Assembly (NCBI RefSeq): GCF_003478335.1 | Contig: NZ_QUFB01000002.1 | Location: forward strand, 1 to 64,000 | Length of the DNA: 64,000 nucleotides | Direction: 5' to 3' | Source: Clostridium sp. AM49-4BH | Lineage (GTDB): Bacteria > Bacillota > Clostridia > Lachnospirales > Lachnospiraceae | In this document: in pieces, positions 36,031 to 44,968 of the stretch | How positions within the stretch are numbered: the stretch's first letter is position 1 | Layout of the letters: each line of letters starts with the position of its first letter | Notes under the pieces: generated by a model | Databases searched by the model: none | What the model was told of the DNA's origin: nothing | What the model saw: only the letters and a program-made list of their open reading frames with translations | Position numbers and translations under genes: made by a program

Positions 36031-36120
36031 CTCAAACTTCGCACAGAAAAATGTTTAGTGTTCTATGACATAATAAGCAATATGTGACGATATGATAATA
36101 TTGGATGTGTATAGTTTGAA
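36031..36120 (+). repeat. Dispersed repeat, short copy (MITE-like)
   Basis: It begins CTCAAACTTCGCAC and ends TTGGATGTGTATAGTTTGAA. The middle, TGACATAATAAGCAATATG, is shared with the longer copy at 41807-42053. The terminal inverted repeats match at 10 of 14 positions. It looks like an internally deleted or decayed copy placed between the riboswitch and the GGDEF gene. Confidence 0.7.
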
Positions 36121-36167
36121 CTTGTCAGGAGATAATGGCGTAATGTACAAAAGGGGGGAGTGAGCTT

Positions 36168-37226
36168 ATGGAAAATATTTTAGTTCAAAAATTAAAAGAA
36201 TACAGAATGTTGTATGTATTCTGTATGTTAGTACATATTGTTCTTGCTGTGGAGTTTAACCGCTTGCAGTTGTACGTGTTATTTGGATTTAATATTTGCA
36301 GTGTTATTATGTATTTTATGGGTACGATCTGCATGAGAAGAGAGAGGCATGTTAAATTTTGGCTGATCGCAGCATTTATCGAGATTATAGCACATGCGGT
36401 GCTGTGTAATCTTTATTTGGGATATGGATATGGTTTTTGGCTGTATGTTGTTGCGCTGATTCCGGTAATCTATTATGTGGGATTTTCAAGTGACAGTTGG
36501 CAGAGGGGAGTAGGAAGCTATAATGCACTAACGATCATAGCAACGGTGATCATCGTTATATCGTGCTTTGTATCCAGAGAAAGTAATTTGGTATCGAATA
36601 TTTTTCATGGATTGTCAATACGCGTTTTTGCTATTAATTTGTCGATGTGTATGGCGATGTTAATTTACGAGACGATGTTGTTTGTGTATGCGATCAAAGA
36701 GCTGTTTCAAGATCTCCAAAATAAGAATGACGATCTGCAATTTTTAGCTAGTTACGATGCATTGACCAAACTTCGCAATCGTCGCAGCATGGGAAAAGTG
36801 ATGGAGCAGTATGAACAAGATGGAACACCGTATTGCATGATACTAGGAGATATTGATGACTTTAAGCGTATTAATGACACTTATGGTCATACATGTGGGG
36901 ACATTGTACTGCAAAAAATTGCAGAGATCATACAAACTTTGGTGGATCCGTATGGTGTGGCATGTCGATGGGGTGGAGAGGAGATTTTGATTTTGTTACA
37001 CAGTACGCCTGAGGAGGGATTAAGACTTGCGGAACGTATACGTGAGACAATCGAACAGACAGCAGTTATGTATAAGGGAATACGAGTAAAGGTGAGTATG
37101 ACTTTTGGCTTTGGCAGCGGTGCGGAAAGCAGGATGATCGAGAAACTTGTCACAGTAGTAGATGCCAGATTATATATTGGCAAAGAAAATGGAAAAAATC
37201 AAGTAGTGTCTAAAAGTTCAATTTGA
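36168..37226 (+). CDS. Membrane diguanylate cyclase (GGDEF)
   Basis: The 352-residue protein has about six transmembrane helices (residues about 15-180), a short coiled linker, LFQDLQNKNDDLQFLASYD, and a GGDEF domain. DALTKLRNRRSM opens the domain, DIDDFKRINDTYGH is the metal-binding turn, and the active loop reads RWGGEEI. GGEE variants can be active, so it probably makes c-di-GMP from two GTP. It is placed after a c-di-GMP riboswitch, which implies product feedback on its own expression. The membrane sensor resembles no named domain. Confidence 0.9.
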   Translation: MENILVQKLKEYRMLYVFCMLVHIVLAVEFNRLQLYVLFGFNICSVIMYFMGTICMRRERHVKFWLIAAFIEIIAHAVLCNLYLGYGYGFWLYVVALIPVIYYVGFSSDSWQRGVGSYNALTIIATVIIVISCFVSRESNLVSNIFHGLSIRVFAINLSMCMAMLIYETMLFVYAIKELFQDLQNKNDDLQFLASYDALTKLRNRRSMGKVMEQYEQDGTPYCMILGDIDDFKRINDTYGHTCGDIVLQKIAEIIQTLVDPYGVACRWGGEEILILLHSTPEEGLRLAERIRETIEQTAVMYKGIRVKVSMTFGFGSGAESRMIEKLVTVVDARLYIGKENGKNQVVSKSSI

Positions 37227-37244
37227 CGACAAAATTGAATTTTT
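37215..37244 (+). terminator. AT-rich hairpin at the end of the GGDEF gene
   Basis: TTCAATTT and AAATTGAA pair across GACGACA and are followed by T residues. It may terminate transcription, but the same words recur as operator-like motifs ahead of the next gene. Confidence 0.45.
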
Positions 37245-37280
37245 CCTTGCGACAGATCTAAGAAAAAAGAAAGATACGCA

Positions 37281-37309
37281 TTGTTTTTGAACGTCAGGTG
37301 TGCTATTAT
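37281..37309 (+). promoter_or_regulatory. Promoter of the HTH-aminotransferase gene
   Basis: TTGTTT at 37281-37286 and TATTAT at 37304-37309 with a 17-base spacer. Transcription would start near 37316, next to the operator-like repeats. Confidence 0.55.
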
Positions 37310-37320
37310 AGCAACATATT

Positions 37321-37388
37321 GAAGTTCAAAATAGCAGAAATGACACGAAATTGAACTTTCTTACATATAATGTTCTGCAAATTGAACT
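37321..37388 (+). promoter_or_regulatory. Operator-like repeats AAGTTCAA / TTGAACTT
   Basis: AAGTTCAA at 37322-37329 is inverted as TTGAACTT at 37351-37358, and TTGAACT recurs at 37382-37388. A related pair lies at 37215-37239. Several copies around a transcription start, directly before a gene with an Xre-type DNA-binding domain, suggest autoregulation. Confidence 0.55.
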
Positions 37389-37463
37389 AGATTGATAAAT
37401 AAAAGATTGGTTAGCAGTGCAGCAGTTGCGACTGCGGAATTGCACCTGGAGAAAGGAATGAGA

Positions 37464-39059
37464 ATGTTTATGGAACGGACGTTTGCAGAACGGCTGCAAG
37501 ACGCTATGAGACAGCGCGGGTTCAAGCAGGTAGATCTTGTACGCGAAGCGGATAAATATGGCGTCAAGCTTGGGAAGAGCCATATGAGTCAATATGTGAG
37601 CGGAAAGACAGTGCCGCGAGCGGAAATTCTTCGTTTTCTGGCAAACTGTCTGCAGGTAGACGCAGACTGGCTTTTGACGGGAGAAGGAGACAGCCGGATG
37701 GTAGAAGGAAATACCATCCATAATGTGGGCGAGAAAAACACCGCTCATAAAGCAGAAGACGGAGAGAATGCAGAAGGAAAAATTGAGGGGAAGGTATCCC
37801 GGAAAGGATCAACCCAAAATAGAGTGAAATCAGGAGGAAGTATCATGAGAGAGTTTATGAAGTCATCCAAATTAGATAATGTATTATATGATGTAAGAGG
37901 ACCGGTTGTTGAGGAAGCAAATCGCATGGAGGATGCCGGAACACAGGTTCTTAAATTAAACATAGGAAATCCTGCACCGTTTGGTTTTCGTGCACCGGAT
38001 GAGGTGATCTATGATATGCGCAGACAACTTGCAGACTGTGAGGGATATTCGCCGGCAAAAGGAATGTTTTCGGCTCGAAAAGCGATCATGCAGTATGCGC
38101 AGTTGAAACATATACCAAATGTTGCTATAGAAGATATTTATACGGGAAATGGTGTTAGTGAACTGATCAATCTCAGCATGTCTGCTTTGCTCGACAGTGG
38201 GGATGAAGTGTTGGTGCCATCACCGGATTATCCATTGTGGACAGCGTGTGTGACGCTGGCAGGAGGTACTGCCGTGCATTACTTATGCGATGAGCAGTCA
38301 GAATGGTATCCGGATATTGAAGATATCCGCAAAAAGATCAATGACCGCACAAAAGCAATTGTCATTATCAATCCGAACAATCCGACCGGAGCACTCTATC
38401 CGAAAGAAGTGCTGCAGCAGATTGTAGATGTAGCGAGAGAACATCAGATCATGATCTTTTCGGATGAGATTTATGACCGTTTGGTGATGGATGACGAAGA
38501 GCATGTTTCAATCGCATCACTGGCACCTGATCTGTTCTGCGTGACGTTCAGCGGCTTATCAAAATCGCACATGATTGCCGGTTTCCGTGTAGGCTGGATG
38601 GTTTTAAGCGGCAACAAGGCGATGGCAAAAGATTACATTTTGGGCTTAAATATGCTTTCTAATATGCGCTTGTGTTCGAATGTTCCGGCACAGTCCATTG
38701 TTCAGACGGCACTTGGCGGCCATCAAAGTGTGCAAAATTACATTGTGCCGGGTGGGCGTATTTATGAGCAGCGAGAGTATATTTATAAGGCGCTCAATGA
38801 CATCCCGGGAATTACTGCTGTCAAACCAAAGGCTGCTTTTTATATTTTTCCTAAAGTAGATACGAAGAAGTTTAATATTGTGGATGATGAAAAATTTGCA
38901 TTGGATCTGCTTCGGGATAAGAAGATTTTGATCATTCATGGCGGTGGATTTAACTGGAGTGAGCCGGATCACTTTCGTGTGGTATATCTTCCTCGGATTG
39001 AAGTGTTGGAAGAATCCATTCATAAGATGGAAGAATTCTTTAGTTATTACCATCAATAA
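37464..39059 (+). CDS. Xre-type HTH domain fused to an alanine-type aminotransferase
   Basis: The start at 37464 follows GGAGAAAGG; the product has 531 residues. The first 80 are a Cro/CI-like helix-turn-helix domain (FAERLQDAMRQRGFKQVDLV, SHMSQYVSGKTVPRAEIL). A charged, low-complexity linker of about 50 residues follows, then a complete fold-type I aminotransferase of the AlaA/AlaT kind: NIGNPAPFGF, NPNNPTGALY, and the cofactor Lys in SGLSKSHMIAGFRVGW. It probably makes alanine from pyruvate and glutamate. The arrangement recalls MocR regulators, but with an Xre rather than a GntR domain. The fusion is continuous in frame. Confidence 0.88.
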   Translation: MFMERTFAERLQDAMRQRGFKQVDLVREADKYGVKLGKSHMSQYVSGKTVPRAEILRFLANCLQVDADWLLTGEGDSRMVEGNTIHNVGEKNTAHKAEDGENAEGKIEGKVSRKGSTQNRVKSGGSIMREFMKSSKLDNVLYDVRGPVVEEANRMEDAGTQVLKLNIGNPAPFGFRAPDEVIYDMRRQLADCEGYSPAKGMFSARKAIMQYAQLKHIPNVAIEDIYTGNGVSELINLSMSALLDSGDEVLVPSPDYPLWTACVTLAGGTAVHYLCDEQSEWYPDIEDIRKKINDRTKAIVIINPNNPTGALYPKEVLQQIVDVAREHQIMIFSDEIYDRLVMDDEEHVSIASLAPDLFCVTFSGLSKSHMIAGFRVGWMVLSGNKAMAKDYILGLNMLSNMRLCSNVPAQSIVQTALGGHQSVQNYIVPGGRIYEQREYIYKALNDIPGITAVKPKAAFYIFPKVDTKKFNIVDDEKFALDLLRDKKILIIHGGGFNWSEPDHFRVVYLPRIEVLEESIHKMEEFFSYYHQ

Positions 39060-39253
39060 TTATGTGCCTGCAGGGTGATCGTAGCAAATTTTTAAACCTT
39101 AAAATTTGTAGTAGTTTTTTCAAAAAAAGTGTTGTATAATTAGTCAGATAATATGTGCTTTGATATAGGGAAGCTATGTACGAAATCATATTCGTATATT
39201 CTTTTCTATATTGAGTGATGGGTGGCAGATGCACTATTAGAAATGAGGAAAAT

Positions 39254-41164
39254 ATGAAAAAAAAGACGGTTGCCGTTTGTATGGCAAATATTGATGAACA
39301 ATATAATGATATCTTTTTACACCAGTTTCGTAAATTTGCGGCAGAAAATGACATTAATCTGCTTTATTTTTATTCGTTTAGTGCGTTTTATTTTATGGAT
39401 TCGCATGATATCGGAGAGCGGAAAATATATCGCTTGATCAACTATGATATCTTAGATGCACTGGTTATTTTTTCAGTGACTTTTTTGGATGAGGATATCT
39501 TAACAAGGATTGTGAATGGTGCAAATCAAAAGGGTATCCCGGTTATATCAATTGATCGTGAATTAGAGGGATGTATCAGTGTTTGCATTGATGATCTTGA
39601 AGCAATTTATAAGATTACATCGCATATGATCGAAGAGCATCATGCGAAGAATATTAATTTTATTGCAGGAGGCAAAGGACAAGGTTGCTCAGAAGCTCGC
39701 ATTGAAGCGTATAAGAGAGCTTTGCGCGATCATAATTTGGAAGTGGACGAGCGGCGTATTGACTATGGCGATTTTTGGGATGGGCCAACATTAGAGGCTA
39801 TGCAGCGGTTTATTGATAGTGGTATTCCTATGCCGGAAGCGGTGGTGTGCGCCAATGATGTTATGGCATTGGCAGTGGAAGAGTTTTTGGAGCAGCGTGG
39901 TTTTCGGGTGCCGGAGGATATTATGATCACCGGTTATGATGGCATCACGGAGGCTGTCAATCATCAGCCGCATATAGCAACGGCAGGGCGTGATATCACA
40001 GAAGTGACACGACAGGTGTTTGACATTTTGAAACAACTTTTTGCCGGCAAGACATTTCCGGACAATTATATTCATAAGATTGATGCAAATCTACAGTTGT
40101 ACGGAAGTTGTGGATGCAAGGGAGACACGGTCAAGAATCAGAATGCTTTGGTTCATTCGTTGTGCTTATGGCAGGCGGAGATGAAGTATTTTATGATGGA
40201 TCAGATCCGTATGTCAGCGTTGCTTACAAAGGCAGCGAACTTTGCCGAAGTGTTTGATGGTATTATGCAGTCAACGTCTAAGTTAAACAACAAGTATATC
40301 ATGATATGTATTGTGGATAATTTCATGGATGAGGAAGAATTTTCCGATATTGTGGAGAATAGTATGGCACAGCATACCGGATATTCCTCGCGAATGAATC
40401 GTGTACTATACCGCAAACATGGTGTATGGCAGGGAATGATCGATTATAATACAAATGATCTTTTGCCGGATCTGGATGAGATTTTGGATGACTGTGGAAG
40501 CCTTTGCTTCTTTCCGCTGCACATTCATGCGCAGACGGTAGGTTATGCTGTTATTTCGATTGATGAAGATACAGCTGACATTATTCGTTATTATGAGTTT
40601 TTCCTGAATGTGTGCAATGCATTAGATATGTCCAAGACACAGCGGAGACAGCAGACGATCATTCAGAACTTAGAGAATAAATATGTCCATGATCCGTTGA
40701 CAGGTTTGTTTAACAGACGTGGATTTTATATGAATATTAAATCAGACTTTGAGAAGTGTGTAGAGGAGCAGCAAAAGTTCAAATTGCTTTCGGTTGACAT
40801 AAACGGTCTGAAGGTGATCAATGATACGTATGGTCACGCAGATGGTGATATTGCAATATCGACGGTTGCGAAGGCTCTGCAGGCATCTGGCGGAATGAAT
40901 GACTGCTGTGCAAGATTTGGCGGTGACGAGTTTATTGTTGCCGGTCCGGAGCATGATAATGACACCGGAGAGTTGTTGATCGAGAAGGTGCATCGATATC
41001 TGGACGAGTTTAATGCATCTTCCGGTAAGCCATATCAAGTAGATGCAAGTATCGGATTGGTTTCTTTGATACCGGATCGATCAATTTCGCTAGAGGAGAT
41101 TATTAAAGAAGCAGACGAGAGGATGTATCGCGAGAAAGTAAAATATCATAAACAACGTCAGTAA
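39254..41164 (+). CDS. Periplasmic-binding-protein-like sensor with GGDEF domain
   Basis: The start at 39254 follows GAGGAAA; the 636-residue product has no signal peptide or membrane helix. Residues 1-290 resemble the ligand-binding domain of LacI-family regulators (VAVCMANIDEQYND, VISIDRELEGC, AVVCANDVMALAVEEFL, ITGYDGI) but lack their HTH. A middle region of unknown fold follows. The C-terminal GGDEF domain has DPLTGLFNRRGFYM and ARFGGDEFIVAG, the full active motif. It is probably a soluble diguanylate cyclase switched by a sugar-like ligand. Confidence 0.88.
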   Translation: MKKKTVAVCMANIDEQYNDIFLHQFRKFAAENDINLLYFYSFSAFYFMDSHDIGERKIYRLINYDILDALVIFSVTFLDEDILTRIVNGANQKGIPVISIDRELEGCISVCIDDLEAIYKITSHMIEEHHAKNINFIAGGKGQGCSEARIEAYKRALRDHNLEVDERRIDYGDFWDGPTLEAMQRFIDSGIPMPEAVVCANDVMALAVEEFLEQRGFRVPEDIMITGYDGITEAVNHQPHIATAGRDITEVTRQVFDILKQLFAGKTFPDNYIHKIDANLQLYGSCGCKGDTVKNQNALVHSLCLWQAEMKYFMMDQIRMSALLTKAANFAEVFDGIMQSTSKLNNKYIMICIVDNFMDEEEFSDIVENSMAQHTGYSSRMNRVLYRKHGVWQGMIDYNTNDLLPDLDEILDDCGSLCFFPLHIHAQTVGYAVISIDEDTADIIRYYEFFLNVCNALDMSKTQRRQQTIIQNLENKYVHDPLTGLFNRRGFYMNIKSDFEKCVEEQQKFKLLSVDINGLKVINDTYGHADGDIAISTVAKALQASGGMNDCCARFGGDEFIVAGPEHDNDTGELLIEKVHRYLDEFNASSGKPYQVDASIGLVSLIPDRSISLEEIIKEADERMYREKVKYHKQRQ

Positions 41165-41228
41165 TTGTGTCATTTATTGTTTATGTGTAAGGAAGCTGCA
41201 GAGTTTTTGAAATAAAGTGAATGATATA

Positions 41229-41264
41229 AGGGGTCGTATTCCAGGGAATACGACCCCTTTTTGA
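41229..41264. terminator. Bidirectional terminator
   Basis: A near-perfect stem (AGGGGTCGTATTCC with GGAATACGACCCCT) is followed by TTTTT. It serves the GGDEF gene on the plus strand and can serve dtd on the minus strand. Confidence 0.92.
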
Positions 41265-41326
41265 AAAGCCGAAATATTACCGCTATGAAACCCACATTTA
41301 TTGTTTGCGGAAGATCCATAAAATGA

Positions 41327-41782
41327 TTAACACCCGAGTAGTTCCTTTGAATCTAATACAATGGTGAAAGGACCGTTGCCAACCAGCGATACATGCATAT
41401 GTGCACCAAAAGATCCATGTTGTACGACATCACAGTAATCGTTTGCTTTGGTAAGCATGTATTCATAGAGAGCTTTTGCGTGCTCCGGTTTACCGGCTTC
41501 CATGAAGGAAGGGCGATGGCCCTTTTTACAGTTGGCATATAAGGTGAATTGGGAGACGAGAAGCAGTTCGCCGCCAACATCGGAGAGTGATAGATTGGTT
41601 TTCCCGCTTTCATCGTCAAAAATACGCATTTTGAGTGCCTTATCTAGCATTTTGTCTGCTATGTCTGTGGTATCTGTGTCGCTGACTCCCACAAGGATCA
41701 GAAGCCCTTTGCTGATCCTGCCAATGATAGCCTCATCGACGGTTACTTTTGCTTCATCAACACGTTGTATCACTAATTTCAT
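41327..41782 (-). CDS. dtd: D-aminoacyl-tRNA deacylase
   Basis: The 151-residue protein hydrolyses D-amino acids, and glycine on tRNA-Ala, from mischarged tRNAs. The cross-subunit active-site motifs are SQFTLYANCKKGHRPSF and the Gly-Pro pair in NGPFTIVLDS. It is a lone minus-strand gene between plus-strand units. Confidence 0.96.
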   Translation of the reverse strand: MKLVIQRVDEAKVTVDEAIIGRISKGLLILVGVSDTDTTDIADKMLDKALKMRIFDDESGKTNLSLSDVGGELLLVSQFTLYANCKKGHRPSFMEAGKPEHAKALYEYMLTKANDYCDVVQHGSFGAHMHVSLVGNGPFTIVLDSKELLGC

Positions 41783-41806
41783 ATTTTTTCTGCCTTTCTT
41801 TTTTTT

Positions 41807-42053
41807 CTCAAACTTCGCACTTCAAAAATGATGATTACCTTGCTTCCGGGACTTCGAGTTTCCGAAAGGCATGTAAATCAATCATCAGAGATAACAAAAT
41901 TTAGAAATCACCAAAAACGAAAATGCGGCAAGGCAATTACTATAGTTCGCTGCTTGCAGAAATCACTATGTTGTGGCTGCAAAATACTTAGTATTCTTTG
42001 ACATAATAAGCAATATGCGACCTTACAGAAGCTTTGGATGTGCGAAATTTGAG
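41807..42053 (+). repeat. Dispersed repeat, long copy (MITE-like, 247 bp)
   Basis: The terminal inverted repeats CTCAAACTTCGCAC (41807-41820) and GTGCGAAATTTGAG (42040-42053) match at 13 of 14 positions. It contains no gene. The right part is shared with 36031-36120. The left-central part (about 41851-41928, from ACTTCGAGTT to AAATGCG) is shared, inverted, with 60267-60346. It fills the gap between dtd and the next gene. Non-autonomous transposon or structured intergenic repeat are both possible. Confidence 0.75.
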
Positions 42054-42146
42054 TTTTTAATATAAATTTAATTTTTCGTTTAACATCATACCATATTTTT
42101 ATGTTATGATAAACAACGTTAGAAAAAAAGAGAGGATGGAAGTAGC

Positions 42147-42977
42147 ATGTTTGGTTATGTAAGAATCCGTAAACCGGAGCTGTTAGTAAAAGACTATGAG
42201 TGTTACAAGGGCTTTTACTGCGGCCTGTGTCATTCATTGCGGGATACCTATGGGCTGCGGGGGCAGGTTACGCTGACGTATGACATGACATTTTTGGTGT
42301 TGTTGCTTTCATCAGTGTATGATCTGGCGGTAAAGGAGGAACACAAGCGATGCATTATCCATCCGGCAGGCAAACGACGTGTGATCCGTACGGAAGCAGC
42401 AGACTATGCAGCAGATATTAATATGCTTCTGAGCTATTATCATTTTGTGGACGATAAGCAGGATGAACATTCGCTGGCGGCATCATTGGGAGTTCAGATG
42501 TATCGTGGGCAGAGCAGACGATTGGAGCAACACTATCCAAGACAGGCAAGAGCAATTGCCGAGGGAATGCAAAGGCTTCATTTGTTAGAGCAGGAAGACT
42601 GCAGGAATGTTTCTGCTCTGGCAGATTGTTTTGGCCGCATGCTTGCAGAAGTATTTGCGTGGAAAGAAGACGGATTGGCAGATTTTTTTCGGGAAACCGG
42701 ATATTATTTGGGCAAATTTATCTATATTATGGATGCTTTTGAGGATTTGCCGGAAGACACCCATAAGGAGAGATTCAACCCTTATCTGGGGACTGACCGT
42801 CGGGAACTATTACCGCAGGTCGAGGAGCAGCTGTTGACAGAGATCGCGGCTGCCGGAGCAGCATTTGAGAAGCTACCGTGCCTGGAGTATAGAGATATTA
42901 TGCGTAATATTTTATATGCAGGAGTATGGAATCGCTTTGATAGGATAAAACAGGAACTACAGAAGGAGGAACAATAA
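42147..42977 (+). CDS. DUF5685 family protein
   Basis: This 276-residue, Cys-containing, mostly helical protein begins [20 protein letters not shown], with [13 protein letters not shown] and [19 protein letters not shown], the signatures of DUF5685. The function is unknown. Its last base overlaps the start of a dnaJ-like gene, a pairing common in Clostridia, which suggests the two act together. Confidence 0.85.
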   Translation: MFGYVRIRKPELLVKDYECYKGFYCGLCHSLRDTYGLRGQVTLTYDMTFLVLLLSSVYDLAVKEEHKRCIIHPAGKRRVIRTEAADYAADINMLLSYYHFVDDKQDEHSLAASLGVQMYRGQSRRLEQHYPRQARAIAEGMQRLHLLEQEDCRNVSALADCFGRMLAEVFAWKEDGLADFFRETGYYLGKFIYIMDAFEDLPEDTHKERFNPYLGTDRRELLPQVEEQLLTEIAAAGAAFEKLPCLEYRDIMRNILYAGVWNRFDRIKQELQKEEQ

Positions 42978-43432
42978 TGGATCCATATAAGGTGCTGGGG
43001 ATTTCCAGCGATGCAACAGATGAAGAGGTAAAAAAGGCATATCGTGAACTGAGTCGTAAATATCATCCTGATGCAAATGCCAATAATCCGTTGAAGGATC
43101 TGGCAGAGGAAAAGTTTAAGGAAGTGCAGGCGGCATATTCGCAGATCATGGATATGCGCGCGAAAGGCTACGCAACAAATGACAGTCAGACGTCTGGCGG
43201 CTATAGTGCCGGCTATCAGGGACAAGGCTATCAGGGTCAGGGGTATCAAGGCCAGAACAGTGGACAGGGTTATAATCCATATCAGCGTGGTCAATATCAA
43301 AGTTATGGTGGCCAATATGGAAGAGATCCATATGCGGGCAATGAATGTGGAACAGGCAATCTGTGCTGCGATCTTTGGTGTGCGGATACACTTTGTGAAT
43401 GCATGGGAGGAGATTTGTGTACATGTTTCTAA
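42977..43432 (+). CDS. J-domain protein with Cys-rich tail
   Basis: The 151-residue protein has an N-terminal J-domain ([23 protein letters not shown] to the HPD tripeptide in YHPDANA, an Hsp70-stimulating motif). A Gly/Gln/Tyr-rich repeat (GYQGQ units) and a C-terminus with eight cysteines follow ([20 protein letters not shown], then CTC). It lacks the zinc-finger and substrate domains of true DnaJ. The cysteine tail may bind metal or be lipidated; this is not known. Confidence 0.85.
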   Translation: MDPYKVLGISSDATDEEVKKAYRELSRKYHPDANANNPLKDLAEEKFKEVQAAYSQIMDMRAKGYATNDSQTSGGYSAGYQGQGYQGQGYQGQNSGQGYNPYQRGQYQSYGGQYGRDPYAGNECGTGNLCCDLWCADTLCECMGGDLCTCF

Positions 43433-43992
43433 AGTCTGGCAGGGTTAGTTATGGTGGTATGATCACAGCGGCCATGGTGGTGTTGTTGTATTTGTCTTGC
43501 GTGTTTGAGAATTGTTCATTATTTTGCCTGGCGGCAGCGGCTTTCTTAGGAGGCGTGACAACTTGGCAGAGAGGGTGGAAGGATGGATTGCTGGTTTCTG
43601 CGGCAGCAGGTGTATTAGGTGTAGTGTTGTTGCCAAATAAATGGTATGTGTTGACATATGCGGCATTCGTACTGTATGTTTTCGCGTGGGAGTGCTTGGA
43701 ACACTTTTTTTCAAAGAAACAAAGGATGCTTGCGTGGATACTAAAAGGAATATTGTATCATGTGCTTTTGATCAGTGCAGTTTGTAGCTATGTTTATGTA
43801 TTTGGTTTCCAACAGCTTGTACAAGGATTCTTGCTGACGGTTTTGCAGCATTCTAAGATCTTGTTTGGTTTGGCAGCGGTACTTTTGGCAGAGGTGGTTT
43901 GGATCGTATTTGACAGGGCATATGCAGTATTTCGTATCAAATGGAGTCAGTGGATGCATAGAGCAGAGGCTGGCGGGTCAAGCAGACTATAG
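43423..43992 (+). CDS. Membrane protein of unknown function
   Basis: The start at 43423 overlaps the end of the J-domain gene by ten bases, with GGAGGA about 12 bases upstream; the product has 189 residues. About five hydrophobic segments are visible. I do not recognise the family. It is the third gene of the DUF5685-J-domain unit. Confidence 0.6.
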   Translation: MFLKSGRVSYGGMITAAMVVLLYLSCVFENCSLFCLAAAAFLGGVTTWQRGWKDGLLVSAAAGVLGVVLLPNKWYVLTYAAFVLYVFAWECLEHFFSKKQRMLAWILKGILYHVLLISAVCSYVYVFGFQQLVQGFLLTVLQHSKILFGLAAVLLAEVVWIVFDRAYAVFRIKWSQWMHRAEAGGSSRL

Positions 43993-44018
43993 ACGAACCG
44001 GTAAATTCATGATATAAT
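43990..44018 (+). promoter_or_regulatory. Promoter of the bactofilin-pyrH unit
   Basis: TAGACG at 43990-43995 and a perfect TATAAT at 44013-44018 with a 17-base spacer. Confidence 0.6.
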
Positions 44019-44114
44019 TAAAAAGTATGACTATGGTTATCAGACGGAGTTTGGTGACCGGATATGAGGTATTACAGCATAAAGGGCGTAGCAATGCGCA
44101 AAATGGAGGAAAAT

Positions 44115-44954
44115 ATGGGAATCTTTAAGGATGACGAGGAAAAGACGACAGAGAATGTTTCGTTACCGGAGGATTTGAATTTGGATGATATCGGTGATGA
44201 TCTAGGTTCATTATTTGATGAGGACAAGACGGACGATGCAGATGATAATGTGGATAAGGATCTGTTAAGCCAGATTTTTTCGGATGGTGGGGATGTTTCA
44301 GAGAGTGATGATAAGACCTCTAATGGAGAAATGGATGAAGATTTGAGCAAACTCCTAGGTGAGATAGAAGATATTGAGGATGTGGCAAAAGAGTCTGCGG
44401 CGAAGGAAGCTGAGAAAAAGACGGCATCAAATCATAAGAAAAACAATAAGAAAGCGGATAAGGTAAAGGAAAATAGGACAGCACATATGGATGCACCCGG
44501 AGAAGTGTCTGATGACACAGTGACGGTGATCAGTCAGGGAACCACCGTTAATGGCGGTATTAATTCGGCTGGGGCTGTTGATGTAATGGGTACGATCAAT
44601 GGTGACATTACTTCCCGTGGTAAAGTAGCGATCAATGGTACAGTGACAGGTAATGTTTCCGGTGCAGAGATCTATATTAATACGAAGCGACTGGAAGGAT
44701 CTTTGGACAGCGAAGGAACCGTGCAGATCAGTGAAGGAACAGTGATCATTGGAAATGTTACCGGAACATCTGCGTATATTGCCGGAGCTGTGAAGGGAAC
44801 GATCGACGTGCAAGGTGCGGTTGTCTTAGAGGAAGGCGCTGTTGTTAAGGGAGATGTTATTGCAGAGTCTTTGCAGATCAATCAGGGCGCTGTTTTGGAC
44901 GGATCCTGTTCGTTGGATTATACTGATGTGGATATTGATAAGTTTTTTGCATAG
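44115..44954 (+). CDS. Bactofilin (polymer-forming cytoskeletal protein)
   Basis: The start at 44115 is preceded by GGAGG at 44105-44109. The 279-residue product has an acidic Asp/Glu-rich N-terminal part (about 1-90), a Lys-rich stretch, and a C-terminal bactofilin (DUF583) beta-helix with regular repeats such as VMGTINGDITSRGKVAINGT and GTVIIGNVTG. Bactofilins self-assemble into filaments that position wall enzymes. It lies 14 bases ahead of pyrH. Confidence 0.88.
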   Translation: MGIFKDDEEKTTENVSLPEDLNLDDIGDDLGSLFDEDKTDDADDNVDKDLLSQIFSDGGDVSESDDKTSNGEMDEDLSKLLGEIEDIEDVAKESAAKEAEKKTASNHKKNNKKADKVKENRTAHMDAPGEVSDDTVTVISQGTTVNGGINSAGAVDVMGTINGDITSRGKVAINGTVTGNVSGAEIYINTKRLEGSLDSEGTVQISEGTVIIGNVTGTSAYIAGAVKGTIDVQGAVVLEEGAVVKGDVIAESLQINQGAVLDGSCSLDYTDVDIDKFFA

Positions 44955-44968
44955 AAATGAGGATAATT

